A stretch of 60,389 bases of DNA from an uncultured Bacteroidales bacterium (GCA_937896895.1 CALBNV010000060.1:1-60389), one strand, 5' to 3'. Shown: positions 52,614-60,224, counted from the stretch's first letter. The notes: a model not told the origin generated them from the letters alone. Made by a program: numbers and translations.

Positions 52614-53831
52614 TTATCTTTTAACAAAAACTTCATTAGACAGTTTGTCCTTGGCGTAATTCAAGTCGATTTTCAGTTCTTTCTCGCCCGACGACGGCAT
52701 GTCGAACATCGCGTCGTTGAGGATGGCTTCGAGTATGGAGCGCAACCCGCGGGCGCCAAGTTTGAACTCGATGCTCTTGTCAACGATGAAATCCAACACT
52801 TTGTCGCTGATTATCAGGTTGATGTCGTCCATCGCGAATAGTTTCGTAAATTGCTTCGTGATGGCGTTTTTGGGCTCGGTGAGTATGCGTTTCAGCGTCG
52901 TCTTGTCTAAAGGATTCAGGTATGTCAATATCGGGAAACGCCCGATGATTTCCGGGATGAGGCCGAATTTCTTGAGGTCAGACGGTGCGATGTATTGCAG
53001 GAGGTTGTCGCGGTCTATCTGTTCTTTGAGGTCGGAACCATAACCTATTGCGTTTGTCCCCACGCGGTTGGCGATTATCTTGTCGATGCCGTCGAATGCG
53101 CCGCCGGCGATGAACAGGATGTTCTTTGTGTTCACCTGAATCATCTTCTGCTCGGGGTGCTTGCGTCCGCCTTGTGGCGGCACGTTGACGACAGTGCCTT
53201 CAAGGAGTTTCAGCATTGCCTGTTGCACTCCCTCGCCGGAGACGTCACGCGTGATGCTCGGGTTGTCGCCTTTCCTCGCTATCTTGTCAATTTCATCGAT
53301 GAAGACGATGCCTTTCTCCGCTGCGGCCACATCATAGTCGGCGGCTTGCAGCAGTTTGACTAAGATGTTCTCGACGTCTTCACCGACATAACCTGCTTCC
53401 GTCAGGACCGTTGCATCGGCGATGGCGAAAGGCACGTTGAGCATCTTCGCTATCGTCTTGGCCAGCAAGGTCTTGCCTGTTCCTGTCTCGCCGACGAGGA
53501 TGACATTCGACTTCTCTATCTCAACGTCGTTGTCGTCGTTTGTCTGGTTCAGACGTTTGTAATGATTATACACGGCGACCGCCAACACACGTTTCGCGCT
53601 GTCCTGCCCGATGACATATTGGTCGAGGAAATTCTTGATTTCCAAGGGTTTGAGAAGTTTGAAATCTGGTGCCGCGGCTTTCTTGCGGTGATTTTCTTCT
53701 TCCATCAGCATGATGTGTGCGCGGCTTACGCAGTCGTCACAGATGAATCCGTCGATGCCTGTTATCAAGAGGTTTGTCTCGTTTTCAGGCCTCCCGCAGA
53801 ACGAACAGTGGTTTACAGGTCTTTTCGTCAT
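52614..53831 (-). CDS. clpX: ATP-dependent Clp protease ATP-binding subunit ClpX
   Basis: The 405-residue unfoldase has the N-terminal zinc-binding domain (Cys 9, 12, 31, 34), Walker A GETGTGKT at residues 114-121, GYVGEDVENILVKLLQAA (pore loop), VFIDEIDKIARK (Walker B) and a C-terminal domain with RGLRSILE. It unfolds tagged proteins into ClpP. It is the last gene of tig-clpP-clpX. Confidence 0.97.
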   Translation of the reverse strand: MTKRPVNHCSFCGRPENETNLLITGIDGFICDDCVSRAHIMLMEEENHRKKAAAPDFKLLKPLEIKNFLDQYVIGQDSAKRVLAVAVYNHYKRLNQTNDDNDVEIEKSNVILVGETGTGKTLLAKTIAKMLNVPFAIADATVLTEAGYVGEDVENILVKLLQAADYDVAAAEKGIVFIDEIDKIARKGDNPSITRDVSGEGVQQAMLKLLEGTVVNVPPQGGRKHPEQKMIQVNTKNILFIAGGAFDGIDKIIANRVGTNAIGYGSDLKEQIDRDNLLQYIAPSDLKKFGLIPEIIGRFPILTYLNPLDKTTLKRILTEPKNAITKQFTKLFAMDDINLIISDKVLDFIVDKSIEFKLGARGLRSILEAILNDAMFDMPSSGEKELKIDLNYAKDKLSNEVFVKR

Positions 53832-53882
53832 TTTTAAACTTTTAACTCTCTACTCTCTTAACTCTGCTCTCTACTCTTTCAA

Positions 53883-54554
53883 CTATTTCTTTGACAGCAC
53901 TTCGTCAATCATGCCATAATCCTTGGCTTCGGCTGATGTCATCCAGTAGTCGCGGTCGGAGTCGGCCCACACTTTGTCGAACGGCTGTCCTGAATGCGTG
54001 GCGATGATCTCGTACAGTTCCTTCTTGAGTTTCTGTATCTCTCTCGCTGTGATTTCGATGTCGGAAGCTTGTCCCTGCATTCCGCCCATGGGCTGGTGGA
54101 TCATGATGCGTGAGTGCTTGAGGGCTGAGCGTTTGCCTGCCGCGCCGGCGCAAAGCAGCACCGCCGCCATCGACGCGGCCATGCCTGTGCATATCGTGGC
54201 GACGTCAGGCTGCACGAACTGCATGGTGTCGTAGATGCCGAGTCCGGCATAGACGGAGCCGCCGGGGGAGTTGAGGTATATCTGTATGTCACGTTTCGGG
54301 TCGGACGACTCGAGGAATAGAAGCTGGGCCTGGATGATGTTTGCGACGTAGTCGTCAATCTGGTCGCCGAGGAAGATGATGCGGTCCATCATCAGACGTG
54401 AGAAAACGTCCATCTGCGCCACGTTGAGCTGACGTTCCTCGATGATGGTCGGGGAGATGTAGCTGGTGATGTTGCCGGCGTATTTTTCAAGCCCTAACCC
54501 GTTGATGCCCAAATGTTTTGTGGCATATTTGTAAAATTCGTTATTTGTGTTCAT
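53883..54554 (-). CDS. clpP: ATP-dependent Clp protease proteolytic subunit
   Basis: The 223-residue serine protease has the catalytic Ser in ICTGMAASMAAVLL (S128), His in RIMIHQPMGGMQG (H153) and Asp near DSDRDYWM. IYLNSPGGSVYAGLGIYDTMQ forms the substrate groove. It assembles with ClpX. The gene sits 51 nt upstream of clpX. A hairpin lies between tig and clpP. Confidence 0.97.
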   Translation of the reverse strand: MNTNNEFYKYATKHLGINGLGLEKYAGNITSYISPTIIEERQLNVAQMDVFSRLMMDRIIFLGDQIDDYVANIIQAQLLFLESSDPKRDIQIYLNSPGGSVYAGLGIYDTMQFVQPDVATICTGMAASMAAVLLCAGAAGKRSALKHSRIMIHQPMGGMQGQASDIEITAREIQKLKKELYEIIATHSGQPFDKVWADSDRDYWMTSAEAKDYGMIDEVLSKK

Positions 54555-54579
54555 AATGGTGTTTGTTTAGACGAATAAA

Positions 54580-54605
54580 GAGACGCCACGCTCGTGTGAC
54601 GTCTC
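54580..54605 (-). terminator. Hairpin between tig and clpP
   Basis: Stem GAGACG / CGTCTC with an inner CACG / CGTG stem. On the minus strand it is followed by TTTATTCG, so it may reduce read-through or stabilise the mRNA end of tig rather than stop transcription. Confidence 0.5.
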
Positions 54606-54629
54606 CATATCATGTTATTAAATCATGTT

Positions 54630-55727
54630 CTATTTCTCTTCTTTTTCCGCTTTCGGCATCTCTGGCATCTCCGGCATGACTGCCTTCACGAAACCTTCGT
54701 AGTCGGTGTCAACGGTGTTGAGTTTCATGTTCTTCTTGAAGAACTCCGTGAGTTTCTGGTCGGCGACCTGGTTGTGGATGTTCTGGCGCTGGTTCTCGTC
54801 TTTGAGCACTGCGTCAACGATGCCGTCGAGACGTTTCTTCATGTCTTCATCCATGCCTGTGATGTCGAGTTGCCCGAAGTACATCTTCCTGACGAAGTCT
54901 CTGACTTCCTCTTCCTTGAGGACGAGTTCAGGGTTGGCCTTGGCGATGGCTTCTTCGATGACCTGCCATCTGAATGTGTTGGCGTATGTCTTGTCGTAGT
55001 CTTTCTCGACATCTTCGGCTGTGATCTTGCCGTCGCTGTTGGCCACGATCCAGCGTCTCAGGAATGCGTCAGGCATGTCGAACTTGACTTCGCCCACGAG
55101 CTTGTCGATGGCGAGGTTGTAGAACATCCTGTCGGCTTCGATGACATACTGTTTCTCCATCTCGCCGGCGACTTCCTTGCGGAATGTCTCTATGTCTTTG
55201 ATGTCCTTGCCGGGGAAGAACTTCTTGAAGAACTCTTCGTTGAGTTCCGGCATGGTGCCGTCTTCGGCTTTGTTGTTCTCCTGGATGCGGCTGATTGTGG
55301 CATCGAGTTCTTTCTCAGAAGCCTTGATGTTGTAATAATCCATCGTGATGTCGCCGAGGTTGACGTTGACTTGCGGCTTGAGGCCGACCTCGAAGAAGAA
55401 ACTCATTGTCTCCTGAGTCTCTGGGTCTGCCGGCTGTTCTTTCTCCGGATCCGGGAGCGGATAGCCGATGGCGTCGATTTTGTTTTCGATGATGTGGTTG
55501 TTGAGGGCTTCAGACACCTTCTTGTTCAGTTTGTCGAACGTGACCGACGCGCCGTACATCTTCTGAATCATCCCGAACGGGACCTTGCCTTGGCGGAAGC
55601 CCGGGACGGCGGCTTTATGCTGATAATCTTTTAATGCCTTGGTGACTTCGTCGGCGTAGTCAGCCTTCTCTATGTCAATTTGAATTTTGGCGATGAGATC
55701 GCCGTTCATTGTCTGTGTTGTTTTCAT
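54630..55727 (-). CDS. tig: Trigger factor lacking the PPIase domain
   Basis: The 365-residue protein has the ribosome-binding domain with the PGFRQGKVPFGMIQKMYG signature (residues 40-57) and the long C-terminal helical chaperone domain beginning PELNEEFFKKFF. Between them, the FKBP-like PPIase domain (about 85-90 residues in E. coli and Bacteroides trigger factor) is missing; DATISRIQENNKAEDGTMPELNEEFF joins the linkers directly. The C terminus is acidic with a repeated PEMPEMPK. It is co-transcribed with tRNA-Leu upstream and clpP-clpX downstream. Other conserved parts are present, so it is likely functional as a chaperone. Confidence 0.9.
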   Translation of the reverse strand: MKTTQTMNGDLIAKIQIDIEKADYADEVTKALKDYQHKAAVPGFRQGKVPFGMIQKMYGASVTFDKLNKKVSEALNNHIIENKIDAIGYPLPDPEKEQPADPETQETMSFFFEVGLKPQVNVNLGDITMDYYNIKASEKELDATISRIQENNKAEDGTMPELNEEFFKKFFPGKDIKDIETFRKEVAGEMEKQYVIEADRMFYNLAIDKLVGEVKFDMPDAFLRRWIVANSDGKITAEDVEKDYDKTYANTFRWQVIEEAIAKANPELVLKEEEVRDFVRKMYFGQLDITGMDEDMKKRLDGIVDAVLKDENQRQNIHNQVADQKLTEFFKKNMKLNTVDTDYEGFVKAVMPEMPEMPKAEKEEK

Positions 55728-55751
55728 TATTCGTAATTTATTGATTATCTG

Positions 55752-55833
55752 TGCGGATGAAGGGACTCGAACCCATACTCCTTACGGAACCAGATCCTAA
55801 GTCTGGCGCGGCTACCAATTACGCCACATCCGC
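55752..55833 (-). tRNA. tRNA-Leu (anticodon TAG)
   Basis: An 82-nt class II tRNA on the minus strand with acceptor stem GCGGATG / CATCCGC, D loop with AATTGGTAG, anticodon loop CTTAGGA in a 5-bp stem CCAGA / TCTGG, a variable arm with CGTAAGG, and T arm GGTTCGAGTCC. Discriminator A. CCA not encoded. Confidence 0.95.
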
Positions 55834-55857
55834 TTCTCAAGCTCTTTTTTGAGCGTG

Positions 55858-55865
55858 CAAAGGTA
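55858..55865 (-). promoter_or_regulatory. -7 promoter box of tRNA-Leu-tig-clpP-clpX
   Basis: TACCTTTGCACGC on the minus strand, preceded by AAAAAAAGTTG, in the same extended context as the other tRNA genes. It lies 24 nt before the tRNA 5' end. Confidence 0.65.
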
Positions 55866-55901
55866 CAACTTTTTTTGCAATTGAAAACAATTATTTCAAA
55901 T

Positions 55902-57020
55902 TTATTTCTTCACATTCAACGCCTCGCGCAAGGCGTTGCCCATCAGCATGAAAGCGAGTACGAGAAGCATGATGGCGATGCCGGGGAGTATCGCTAAATA
56001 CGCGTCGTTCAAGATGATGTAGGCGTAGTTTTCTTTGATCATCGAACCCCATGACGGCGTTGGCGGCTGCACCCCGATGCCAAGGAAACTCAACCCCGCC
56101 TCAAGGAGTATCGCCGTGGCGAAGTTGGCCGCCGAGATGACGATTATCGGGTTTATCACGTTCGGGATGATATGCCTGATGATGATTCTTGCATTCCTGA
56201 AGCCTAACGCGCGTCCGGCCTCGACAAAAGTCGTCTCCCTGATGGAGAGTATCTGCCCGCGCGTCACACGTGCCACCTCGACCCACATCGTAAGTCCGAC
56301 GGCGATGAAGACCTGAACGACACCCTTGCCCAAGGCGAAGGTTATCGCTATGACAATCAACAGCGTCGGCAGCGACCACACCACGTTGATGAACCACATC
56401 ACCACGTCATCGACACGACCGCGGAAGAAACCGCCCAAACCACCGATGAACAGCCCTATCAACACACTGAGAACCACCGCGATGAAGCCGACCGACAGAC
56501 TTATCCGCGTGCCGAGTATTATGCGGCTCAGGAAGTCACGCCCGAACTGGTCCGTCCCCAAAATGAAACGCCTGTGAACCACAAAATCCTCAATATTCGT
56601 GCTATCCGTGCAATTTGTGGTGAAAACTTCGTGGTCAACAACCTCCGTCTTTACCTCACCGGAATGCTCGGGGTTGAAGACATACACCGTGGTGCTTGTC
56701 TCTCCGACCTTCAGCGAGTCGAACGGTATCTGCCTGAACGCGCTTGGTTGTCCGCCCAACAGTTTCTTCAGGAACCCCGCCTTCTCTGGTCTGACCGGCT
56801 TGGGGACGAGCAGCATATCGACCTCGAAACCGGGTTTCTGCGTGCTTATCTCAAGGATTTGCGTGTTGGCATCAGGCGTGTCGTCGGGGATGATGTAATA
56901 GGAGAATATCGCTAAAAACGTGCATGAAATAATGAAAATCAATGAAATCATGCCTGTGACGTTCTTTCTGTAACGCCGCCATGCCATCTGAGAAGGTGAT
57001 AGAAATTCGTTGTTTTTCAT
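55902..57020 (-). CDS. Oligopeptide/dipeptide ABC transporter permease, OppC/DppC type
   Basis: The 372-residue protein has an N-terminal membrane helix (VTGMISLIFIISCTFLAIFSYY), a periplasmic insert of about 110 residues, and a five-helix permease core with the OppC block FILGTDQFGRDFLSRIILGTRISLSVGF and the EAA loop EAGRALGFRNARIIIRHIIPNVINPIIVI. It would move peptides inward with partner proteins, but no OppA, B, D or F gene lies in the window. The large periplasmic insert is typical of Bacteroidota. The gene has its own promoter box, divergent from dapD. Confidence 0.9.
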   Translation of the reverse strand: MKNNEFLSPSQMAWRRYRKNVTGMISLIFIISCTFLAIFSYYIIPDDTPDANTQILEISTQKPGFEVDMLLVPKPVRPEKAGFLKKLLGGQPSAFRQIPFDSLKVGETSTTVYVFNPEHSGEVKTEVVDHEVFTTNCTDSTNIEDFVVHRRFILGTDQFGRDFLSRIILGTRISLSVGFIAVVLSVLIGLFIGGLGGFFRGRVDDVVMWFINVVWSLPTLLIVIAITFALGKGVVQVFIAVGLTMWVEVARVTRGQILSIRETTFVEAGRALGFRNARIIIRHIIPNVINPIIVISAANFATAILLEAGLSFLGIGVQPPTPSWGSMIKENYAYIILNDAYLAILPGIAIMLLVLAFMLMGNALREALNVKK

Positions 57021-57037
57021 CGCTAAAAAATATAGGG

Positions 57038-57045
57038 CAAAGATA
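57038..57045 (-). promoter_or_regulatory. -7 promoter box of the oppC-type gene
   Basis: TATCTTTGCCC on the minus strand, 17 nt before the ATG at 57020. It overlaps the spacing region of the dapD promoter on the other strand. Confidence 0.6.
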
Positions 57046-57058
57046 TTGGTTTTTGTCT

Positions 57059-57066
57059 TACATTTG
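57059..57066 (+). promoter_or_regulatory. -7 promoter box of dapD
   Basis: TACATTTGCAC on the plus strand, 19 nt before ATG 57086. The divergent boxes are 13 nt apart, so the two promoters probably interfere. Confidence 0.58.
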
Positions 57067-57085
57067 CACTTTCATTTGTAAAAAT

Positions 57086-57895
57086 ATGGATAACATTAAA
57101 AAGATTGTCGAAAATGCTTGGGACGACCGTTCCCTGCTTGAGAAAAACGAGACCTGTGACGCAATCCGTGAGGTGGTGCGCCTGCTTGACTGCGGACAGC
57201 TGCGTATCGCTGAAAAGGTTGGCGGACAGTGGGTTGTGAACGAATGGCTGAAGAAAGCCGTCATCATGTTCTTCCCGATAAACAAGATGGAGGTGAGCGA
57301 GAGCGGCATCTTCGAGTACAATGACAAAATCGCTTTGAAGGGCGGTTTCGAGCAGGCCGGCGTGCGTGTCGTGCCTCCGGCGACTGTCCGCTACGGTGCT
57401 TTTATTAATAAAGGTGTCGTCCTGATGCCGTCGTATGTCAACATCGGCGCATACGTTGACAGCGGCACGATGGTTGACACGTGGGCTACCGTCGGCTCGT
57501 GCGCGCAGATCGGCAAGAACGTTCACTTGAGCGGCGGCGTGGGCGTCGGCGGCGTGCTGGAGCCCGTGCAGGCCGCCCCTGTCATCATAGAGGACAACTG
57601 CTTCATCGGCTCACGCTGCATCGTCGTCGAAGGCGTGAGGGTGGAGGAGGAAGCCGTGCTCGGCGCGAACACCGTCATCACGCAATCGACAAGAATCATC
57701 GACGTGACCGGCACCGAACCTGTCGAGTACAGAGGCTTTGTGCCTGCCCGCTCGGTCGTCGTACCAGGCTCATACACAAAGCATTTCCCCGCCGGCGACT
57801 TCCAAGTGGCATGCGCTCTGATAATAAAGAAACGTAACGAGTCAACGGATAAAAAAACATCTCTCAACGAAGCGTTAAGAGATGTTCAAGTCTGA
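57086..57895 (+). CDS. dapD: 2,3,4,5-tetrahydropyridine-2,6-dicarboxylate N-succinyltransferase
   Basis: The 269-residue protein begins MDNIKKIVENAWDDRSLL, followed by VVRLLDCGQLRIAEKVGGQW, and has a left-handed beta-helix (GAFINKGVVLMPSYVNIGAYVDSGTMVDTWATVGSCAQIGKN, GGVLEPVQAAPVIIEDNCFIGSRC). This matches DapD, which succinylates the tetrahydrodipicolinate made by DapB (23.3 kb). ATG 57086 is set by the promoter and by family N termini; the frame upstream is non-coding. Its 3' end contains the terminator of tRNA-His, read on the other strand. Confidence 0.95.
   Translation: MDNIKKIVENAWDDRSLLEKNETCDAIREVVRLLDCGQLRIAEKVGGQWVVNEWLKKAVIMFFPINKMEVSESGIFEYNDKIALKGGFEQAGVRVVPPATVRYGAFINKGVVLMPSYVNIGAYVDSGTMVDTWATVGSCAQIGKNVHLSGGVGVGGVLEPVQAAPVIIEDNCFIGSRCIVVEGVRVEEEAVLGANTVITQSTRIIDVTGTEPVEYRGFVPARSVVVPGSYTKHFPAGDFQVACALIIKKRNESTDKKTSLNEALRDVQV
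57851..57885 (-). terminator. Terminator of tRNA-His inside the end of dapD
   Basis: On the minus strand ACATCTCT / AGAGATGT with an inner AACG / CGTT stem, then seven T. It lies 12 nt beyond the tRNA-His 3' end and inside the last codons of dapD on the plus strand. Confidence 0.82.
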
Positions 57896-57896
57896 G

Positions 57897-57971
57897 GGTA
57901 GAAGGTGGGATTCGAACCCACGACCCACGGAACCACAATCCGGTACTCTAACCAGCTGAGCTACATCTACC
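57897..57971 (-). tRNA. tRNA-His (anticodon GTG)
   Basis: Cloverleaf on the minus strand: acceptor GTAGATG / CTTCTAC (one T-T mismatch), the extra 5' G at 57971 (G-1) opposite the discriminator C at 57897, as required for His, D loop AGCTGGTTAGAG, anticodon loop TTGTGGT and T arm GGTTCGAATCC. CCA not encoded. Confidence 0.95.
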
Positions 57972-57987
57972 GTCTGGTTTGCGGCTG

Positions 57988-58018
57988 CAAAAGTACAACT
58001 TTTTTCAATACGCGCAAC
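57988..58018 (-). promoter_or_regulatory. Promoter of tRNA-His
   Basis: GTTG (58015-58018), 19-nt spacer, then TACTTTTGCAGCC (box at 57988-57995) on the minus strand. It is the clearest two-element promoter at a tRNA gene here. Confidence 0.75.
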
Positions 58019-58071
58019 TTTTTTTGAAAAATTTTTTCTCCCCGCATTTGAACGCTGATTTCGCACTTTTT

Positions 58072-58135
58072 AACTTTATGAACTTTATGACTTTATGAAC
58101 TTTATAAACTTTATGAACTTTCCGACTTTATAAAC
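58072..58135. repeat. AT-rich short tandem repeat, unit near ACTTTATGA
   Basis: Six or seven imperfect copies of a 8-9 nt unit (AACTTTATG, ACTTTATG, AACTTTATAA) in the gap between tRNA-His and ruvX. Similar single units occur in several other gaps of the window. Confidence 0.75.
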
Positions 58136-58145
58136 TAAAAATCGC

Positions 58146-58153
58146 TATCTTTG
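58146..58153 (+). promoter_or_regulatory. -7 promoter box of ruvX
   Basis: TATCTTTGCA on the plus strand, 15 nt before ATG 58169; just after the AT-rich repeat. Confidence 0.58.
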
Positions 58154-58168
58154 CAAAAAATTTTCGAG

Positions 58169-58612
58169 ATGGGTAGAATAATGGCAATTGATTATGGCAG
58201 AAAGCGTTGCGGCATCGCCGTGACCGACCCGCTGCGCATCATCGCCAACGGCCTGGCAAACGTGCCGGCGCATGAGCTGCTGGCTTTCATCCAGAATTAT
58301 ATCAAGACCGAACAGGTTGATGTCATCGTCGTCGGCGAACCGAAAGACATGCACAACAACCCTTCGGAGTCGGCGAAATATATAGAACCGTTCATGAAAC
58401 AACTCGCAAAGACACTGCCCGACATCGAGATAAAACGCTATGACGAACGTTTCACCTCCGTGATGGCGCATCAGGCGATGCTCGACGCCGGCCTCAGCAG
58501 GAAACAACGACAGAACAAAGAACTCGTTGACACCATCAGCGCAACACTGATCCTGCAGTCGTTCATGGAGTTTAATCAGAACCAAAGTCGAAAAACGCTG
58601 ACGGACCTCTAA
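58169..58612 (+). CDS. ruvX: YqgF/RuvX family putative Holliday-junction resolvase
   Basis: The 147-residue protein has the YqgF RNase-H-like core: MAIDYGRKRCGIAVTDP with the first Asp, VVGEPKDMHNNPSESA, RYDERFTSVMA with the second acidic motif, and the conserved Asp of KELVDTISATLILQSF. The family is involved in pre-16S rRNA 5' processing and perhaps recombination. ATG 58169 is preferred over the upstream TTG at 58151 because the promoter box overlaps the latter. It precedes def by about 60 nt. Confidence 0.9.
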   Translation: MGRIMAIDYGRKRCGIAVTDPLRIIANGLANVPAHELLAFIQNYIKTEQVDVIVVGEPKDMHNNPSESAKYIEPFMKQLAKTLPDIEIKRYDERFTSVMAHQAMLDAGLSRKQRQNKELVDTISATLILQSFMEFNQNQSRKTLTDL

Positions 58613-58671
58613 TTGAAAATGAAAGTCCCTAATACTTTACAAATTTTTAACTTTATAAACTTTCAACTGAA

Positions 58672-59244
58672 ATGATTTTACCAGTAGTAGCATACGGCCA
58701 TCCGGTTCTGAAGCGCGTGGCTGAAGATATTGAAGAGAATACGCCTGAGATTCAGAAACTTATCGCCGACATGTTCGAGACGATGTATCACTCCGAAGGT
58801 GTCGGCCTCGCCGCACCGCAGGTCAACAAGTCGCTGCGGCTTTTCGTCATTGATTGCGACCCTTTCAAGGAGAAATATCCCGAAGGCGCGGGCGTGAAGA
58901 AAGTATTTATCAATGCCGAAATCATTGAGCTGTCGGGTGAGCCGTGGATTTTCAAGGAAGGATGCCTCAGCCTCCCCGATATGGGCGAAGATGTTGAACG
59001 TCCGAGTGTCGTGACAATCAATTATTTAGATGAGAATTTCGAGGAACACGAAGAGACGTTCTCCGGTATCGTGGCGCGTGTCATCCAGCATGAATACGAC
59101 CATCTCGAAGGCAAGGTCTATGTTGACCGCCTCAGCTCGATGCGCAAGATGCTGCTGAAAAACAAACTGCGCAACATCTCCGAAGGCCGCGTCGATGTCG
59201 ATTACAAGATGATTTTCCCGAACAAGAGGAAGGTTAGAGGTTAA
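58672..59244 (+). CDS. def: Peptide deformylase
   Basis: The 190-residue metalloenzyme has motif 1 GVGLAAPQV, motif 2 EGCLSLPD and motif 3 HEYDHLEGKV, which supply the Cys and two His metal ligands and the catalytic Glu. It removes the N-formyl group from new proteins. The last codons (V-R-G) and the stop lie inside the first units of a GGTTAGA tandem repeat, so the C terminus may have been shaped by repeat growth. Confidence 0.96.
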   Translation: MILPVVAYGHPVLKRVAEDIEENTPEIQKLIADMFETMYHSEGVGLAAPQVNKSLRLFVIDCDPFKEKYPEGAGVKKVFINAEIIELSGEPWIFKEGCLSLPDMGEDVERPSVVTINYLDENFEEHEETFSGIVARVIQHEYDHLEGKVYVDRLSSMRKMLLKNKLRNISEGRVDVDYKMIFPNKRKVRG

Positions 59245-59287
59245 AGGTTAGAGGTTAGAGGTTAGAGGTTAGAGGTTAGAGGTTAGA
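59232..59287. repeat. Tandem heptamer GGTTAGA, eight units
   Basis: Eight consecutive 7-nt units (one variant GGTTAAA, the second, which supplies the def stop codon) from 59232 to 59287. It starts inside def and ends about 60 nt before the next gene. Confidence 0.92.
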
Positions 59288-59346
59288 GGGAGAGACTAAA
59301 GACTAATGATGTTGTCGCAAGGATACTTTATAAATTTTCAAACTAT

Positions 59347-59847
59347 ATGAGAAAGATTATACCTATATTAATTATGGCTTTTGCGCTGCTTCTCGCAGGT
59401 TGCAAGCCGAATCTTACGAAAGAGATTGCGAGACTTGAGAAACAGGCTTTCGCGACAGACGGCGCGGTGAACCATCAGATGGCCGAGCAGCTTGTTGATG
59501 CGTATTGTGCTTTCGTGACGCAAAACCCTGAAAATCAGACGTCGGCGGAGTGCCTCTTCAAGGCAGTCAATGTATCAATGAACTTCGACAACCCTCAGAA
59601 GACCATCGGCATCATCGACAGGTTGTTGACGGAATATCCTGATTATCAGAAAACCCCGACGGCACTCTTCCTGAAAGGGTTCATCTTTGAAACACGCTTC
59701 GGCAACTATGAGCAGGCGCGCGCCGCATACGAGAAATATCTTGAGCTCTATCCCGATGGCGAACTCGCCGATGACTGCAGGGCTTCCATACAAAACCTCG
59801 GACTCACACCGGAGGAACTCGTGAGGATGTTTGAAAAATCTTATTAA
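59347..59847 (+). CDS. TPR-containing lipoprotein
   Basis: The 166-residue protein has a lipoprotein signal (IMAFALLLAGC, Cys 19) and two or three helical pairs resembling TPRs: NPENQTSAECLFKAVNVSMNF, KTIGIIDRLLTEYPDYQKTPTALFLKGFIFETRFGNYEQARAAYEKYLELYPDGELADDC. This pattern recalls YfiO/BamD-type lipoproteins, but it is shorter, so I do not call it BamD. It likely binds a partner in the periplasm or outer membrane. It follows def after the repeat. Confidence 0.8.
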   Translation: MRKIIPILIMAFALLLAGCKPNLTKEIARLEKQAFATDGAVNHQMAEQLVDAYCAFVTQNPENQTSAECLFKAVNVSMNFDNPQKTIGIIDRLLTEYPDYQKTPTALFLKGFIFETRFGNYEQARAAYEKYLELYPDGELADDCRASIQNLGLTPEELVRMFEKSY

Positions 59848-60060
59848 CCCAAACCTTTTAAATCCAAACCAAAACTGCTTGTGTCGCTGGGCTTGCGTGC
59901 TGCCCGCAGGGCAGTATTTCAATAATAGGGTGCGCGGCACGCGTGCCCGGCAGCATGATATGTAGCTCGGTGTCTGCCCGTGCAGTGTGCAGCCTGCCCG
60001 TGCATAAAAAACAAAAAAATCTCTCGCCGTATCAAAAAATATTGTAATTTTGCCGCCCAA
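59848..60060. other. Intergenic region with GC-rich, partly repeated core
   Basis: Between the lipoprotein gene and the short ORF at 60061. It has a GC-rich core (about 59890-60005) with the hairpin CTGCCC-GCA-GGGCAG near 59908-59922 and two copies of CTGCCCGTGCA-like sequence near 59970-60004. No ORF with a clear start and good length is seen in it. Confidence 0.55.
60045..60052 (+). promoter_or_regulatory. -7 promoter box before the short ORF
   Basis: TAATTTTGCCG on the plus strand, 8 nt before ATG 60061; transcription would be almost leaderless. No -33 element seen. Confidence 0.5.
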
Positions 60061-60159
60061 ATGGAGAAAGTATTTGTGACATATTGCATACAGGGGCTTC
60101 CGGCGCATGAGAACGCACCGGTGAACTTTCTGATTACCCCCCCCCTGTTGCGCAAGTAG
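60061..60159 (+). CDS. Short ORF with a nine-C tract, product unknown
   Basis: A 32-residue ORF (MEKVFVTYCIQGLPAHENAP then VNFLITPPLLRK) starts 8 nt after a promoter-like box. A C9 run encodes its Pro-Pro region. A one-base gain (or loss of two) would join its first part to an open stretch of 54 codons reaching 60309. I do not recognise a family. It may be a leader ORF, a phase-variable gene or a frameshifted remnant. Confidence 0.45.
   Translation: MEKVFVTYCIQGLPAHENAPVNFLITPPLLRK
60137..60145 (+). repeat. C9 homopolymer
   Basis: Nine consecutive C inside the short ORF. Such tracts are prone to slippage in replication and to length errors in sequencing, so the true reading frame here is uncertain. 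Confidence 0.9.
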
Positions 60160-60201
60160 TTGATAATCAATTAGTTAGGCTTTTTGGAGATAAAAATGTG
60201 A

Positions 60202-60224
60202 GCCGGCAGTCAGTGACTGTCGGC
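60202..60224. other. Strong hairpin near the right edge
   Basis: An 11-bp stem (GCCGGCAGTCA / TGACTGTCGGC, one G-T) with a single-base loop, which in practice would open to a small loop. No T tract follows, so it is not a clear terminator; it could be part of a leader RNA for the gene at the edge. Confidence 0.6.

Noticed and set aside
54612..55634. A 340-codon open frame on the plus strand, rich in Val, Leu and Asp.
   Set aside because: It lies antisense to the trigger factor gene, whose Lys/Glu-rich codons create the open frame.
59232..59287. Possible CRISPR array.
   Set aside because: The units are 7 nt and contiguous with no spacers; no cas gene in the window.
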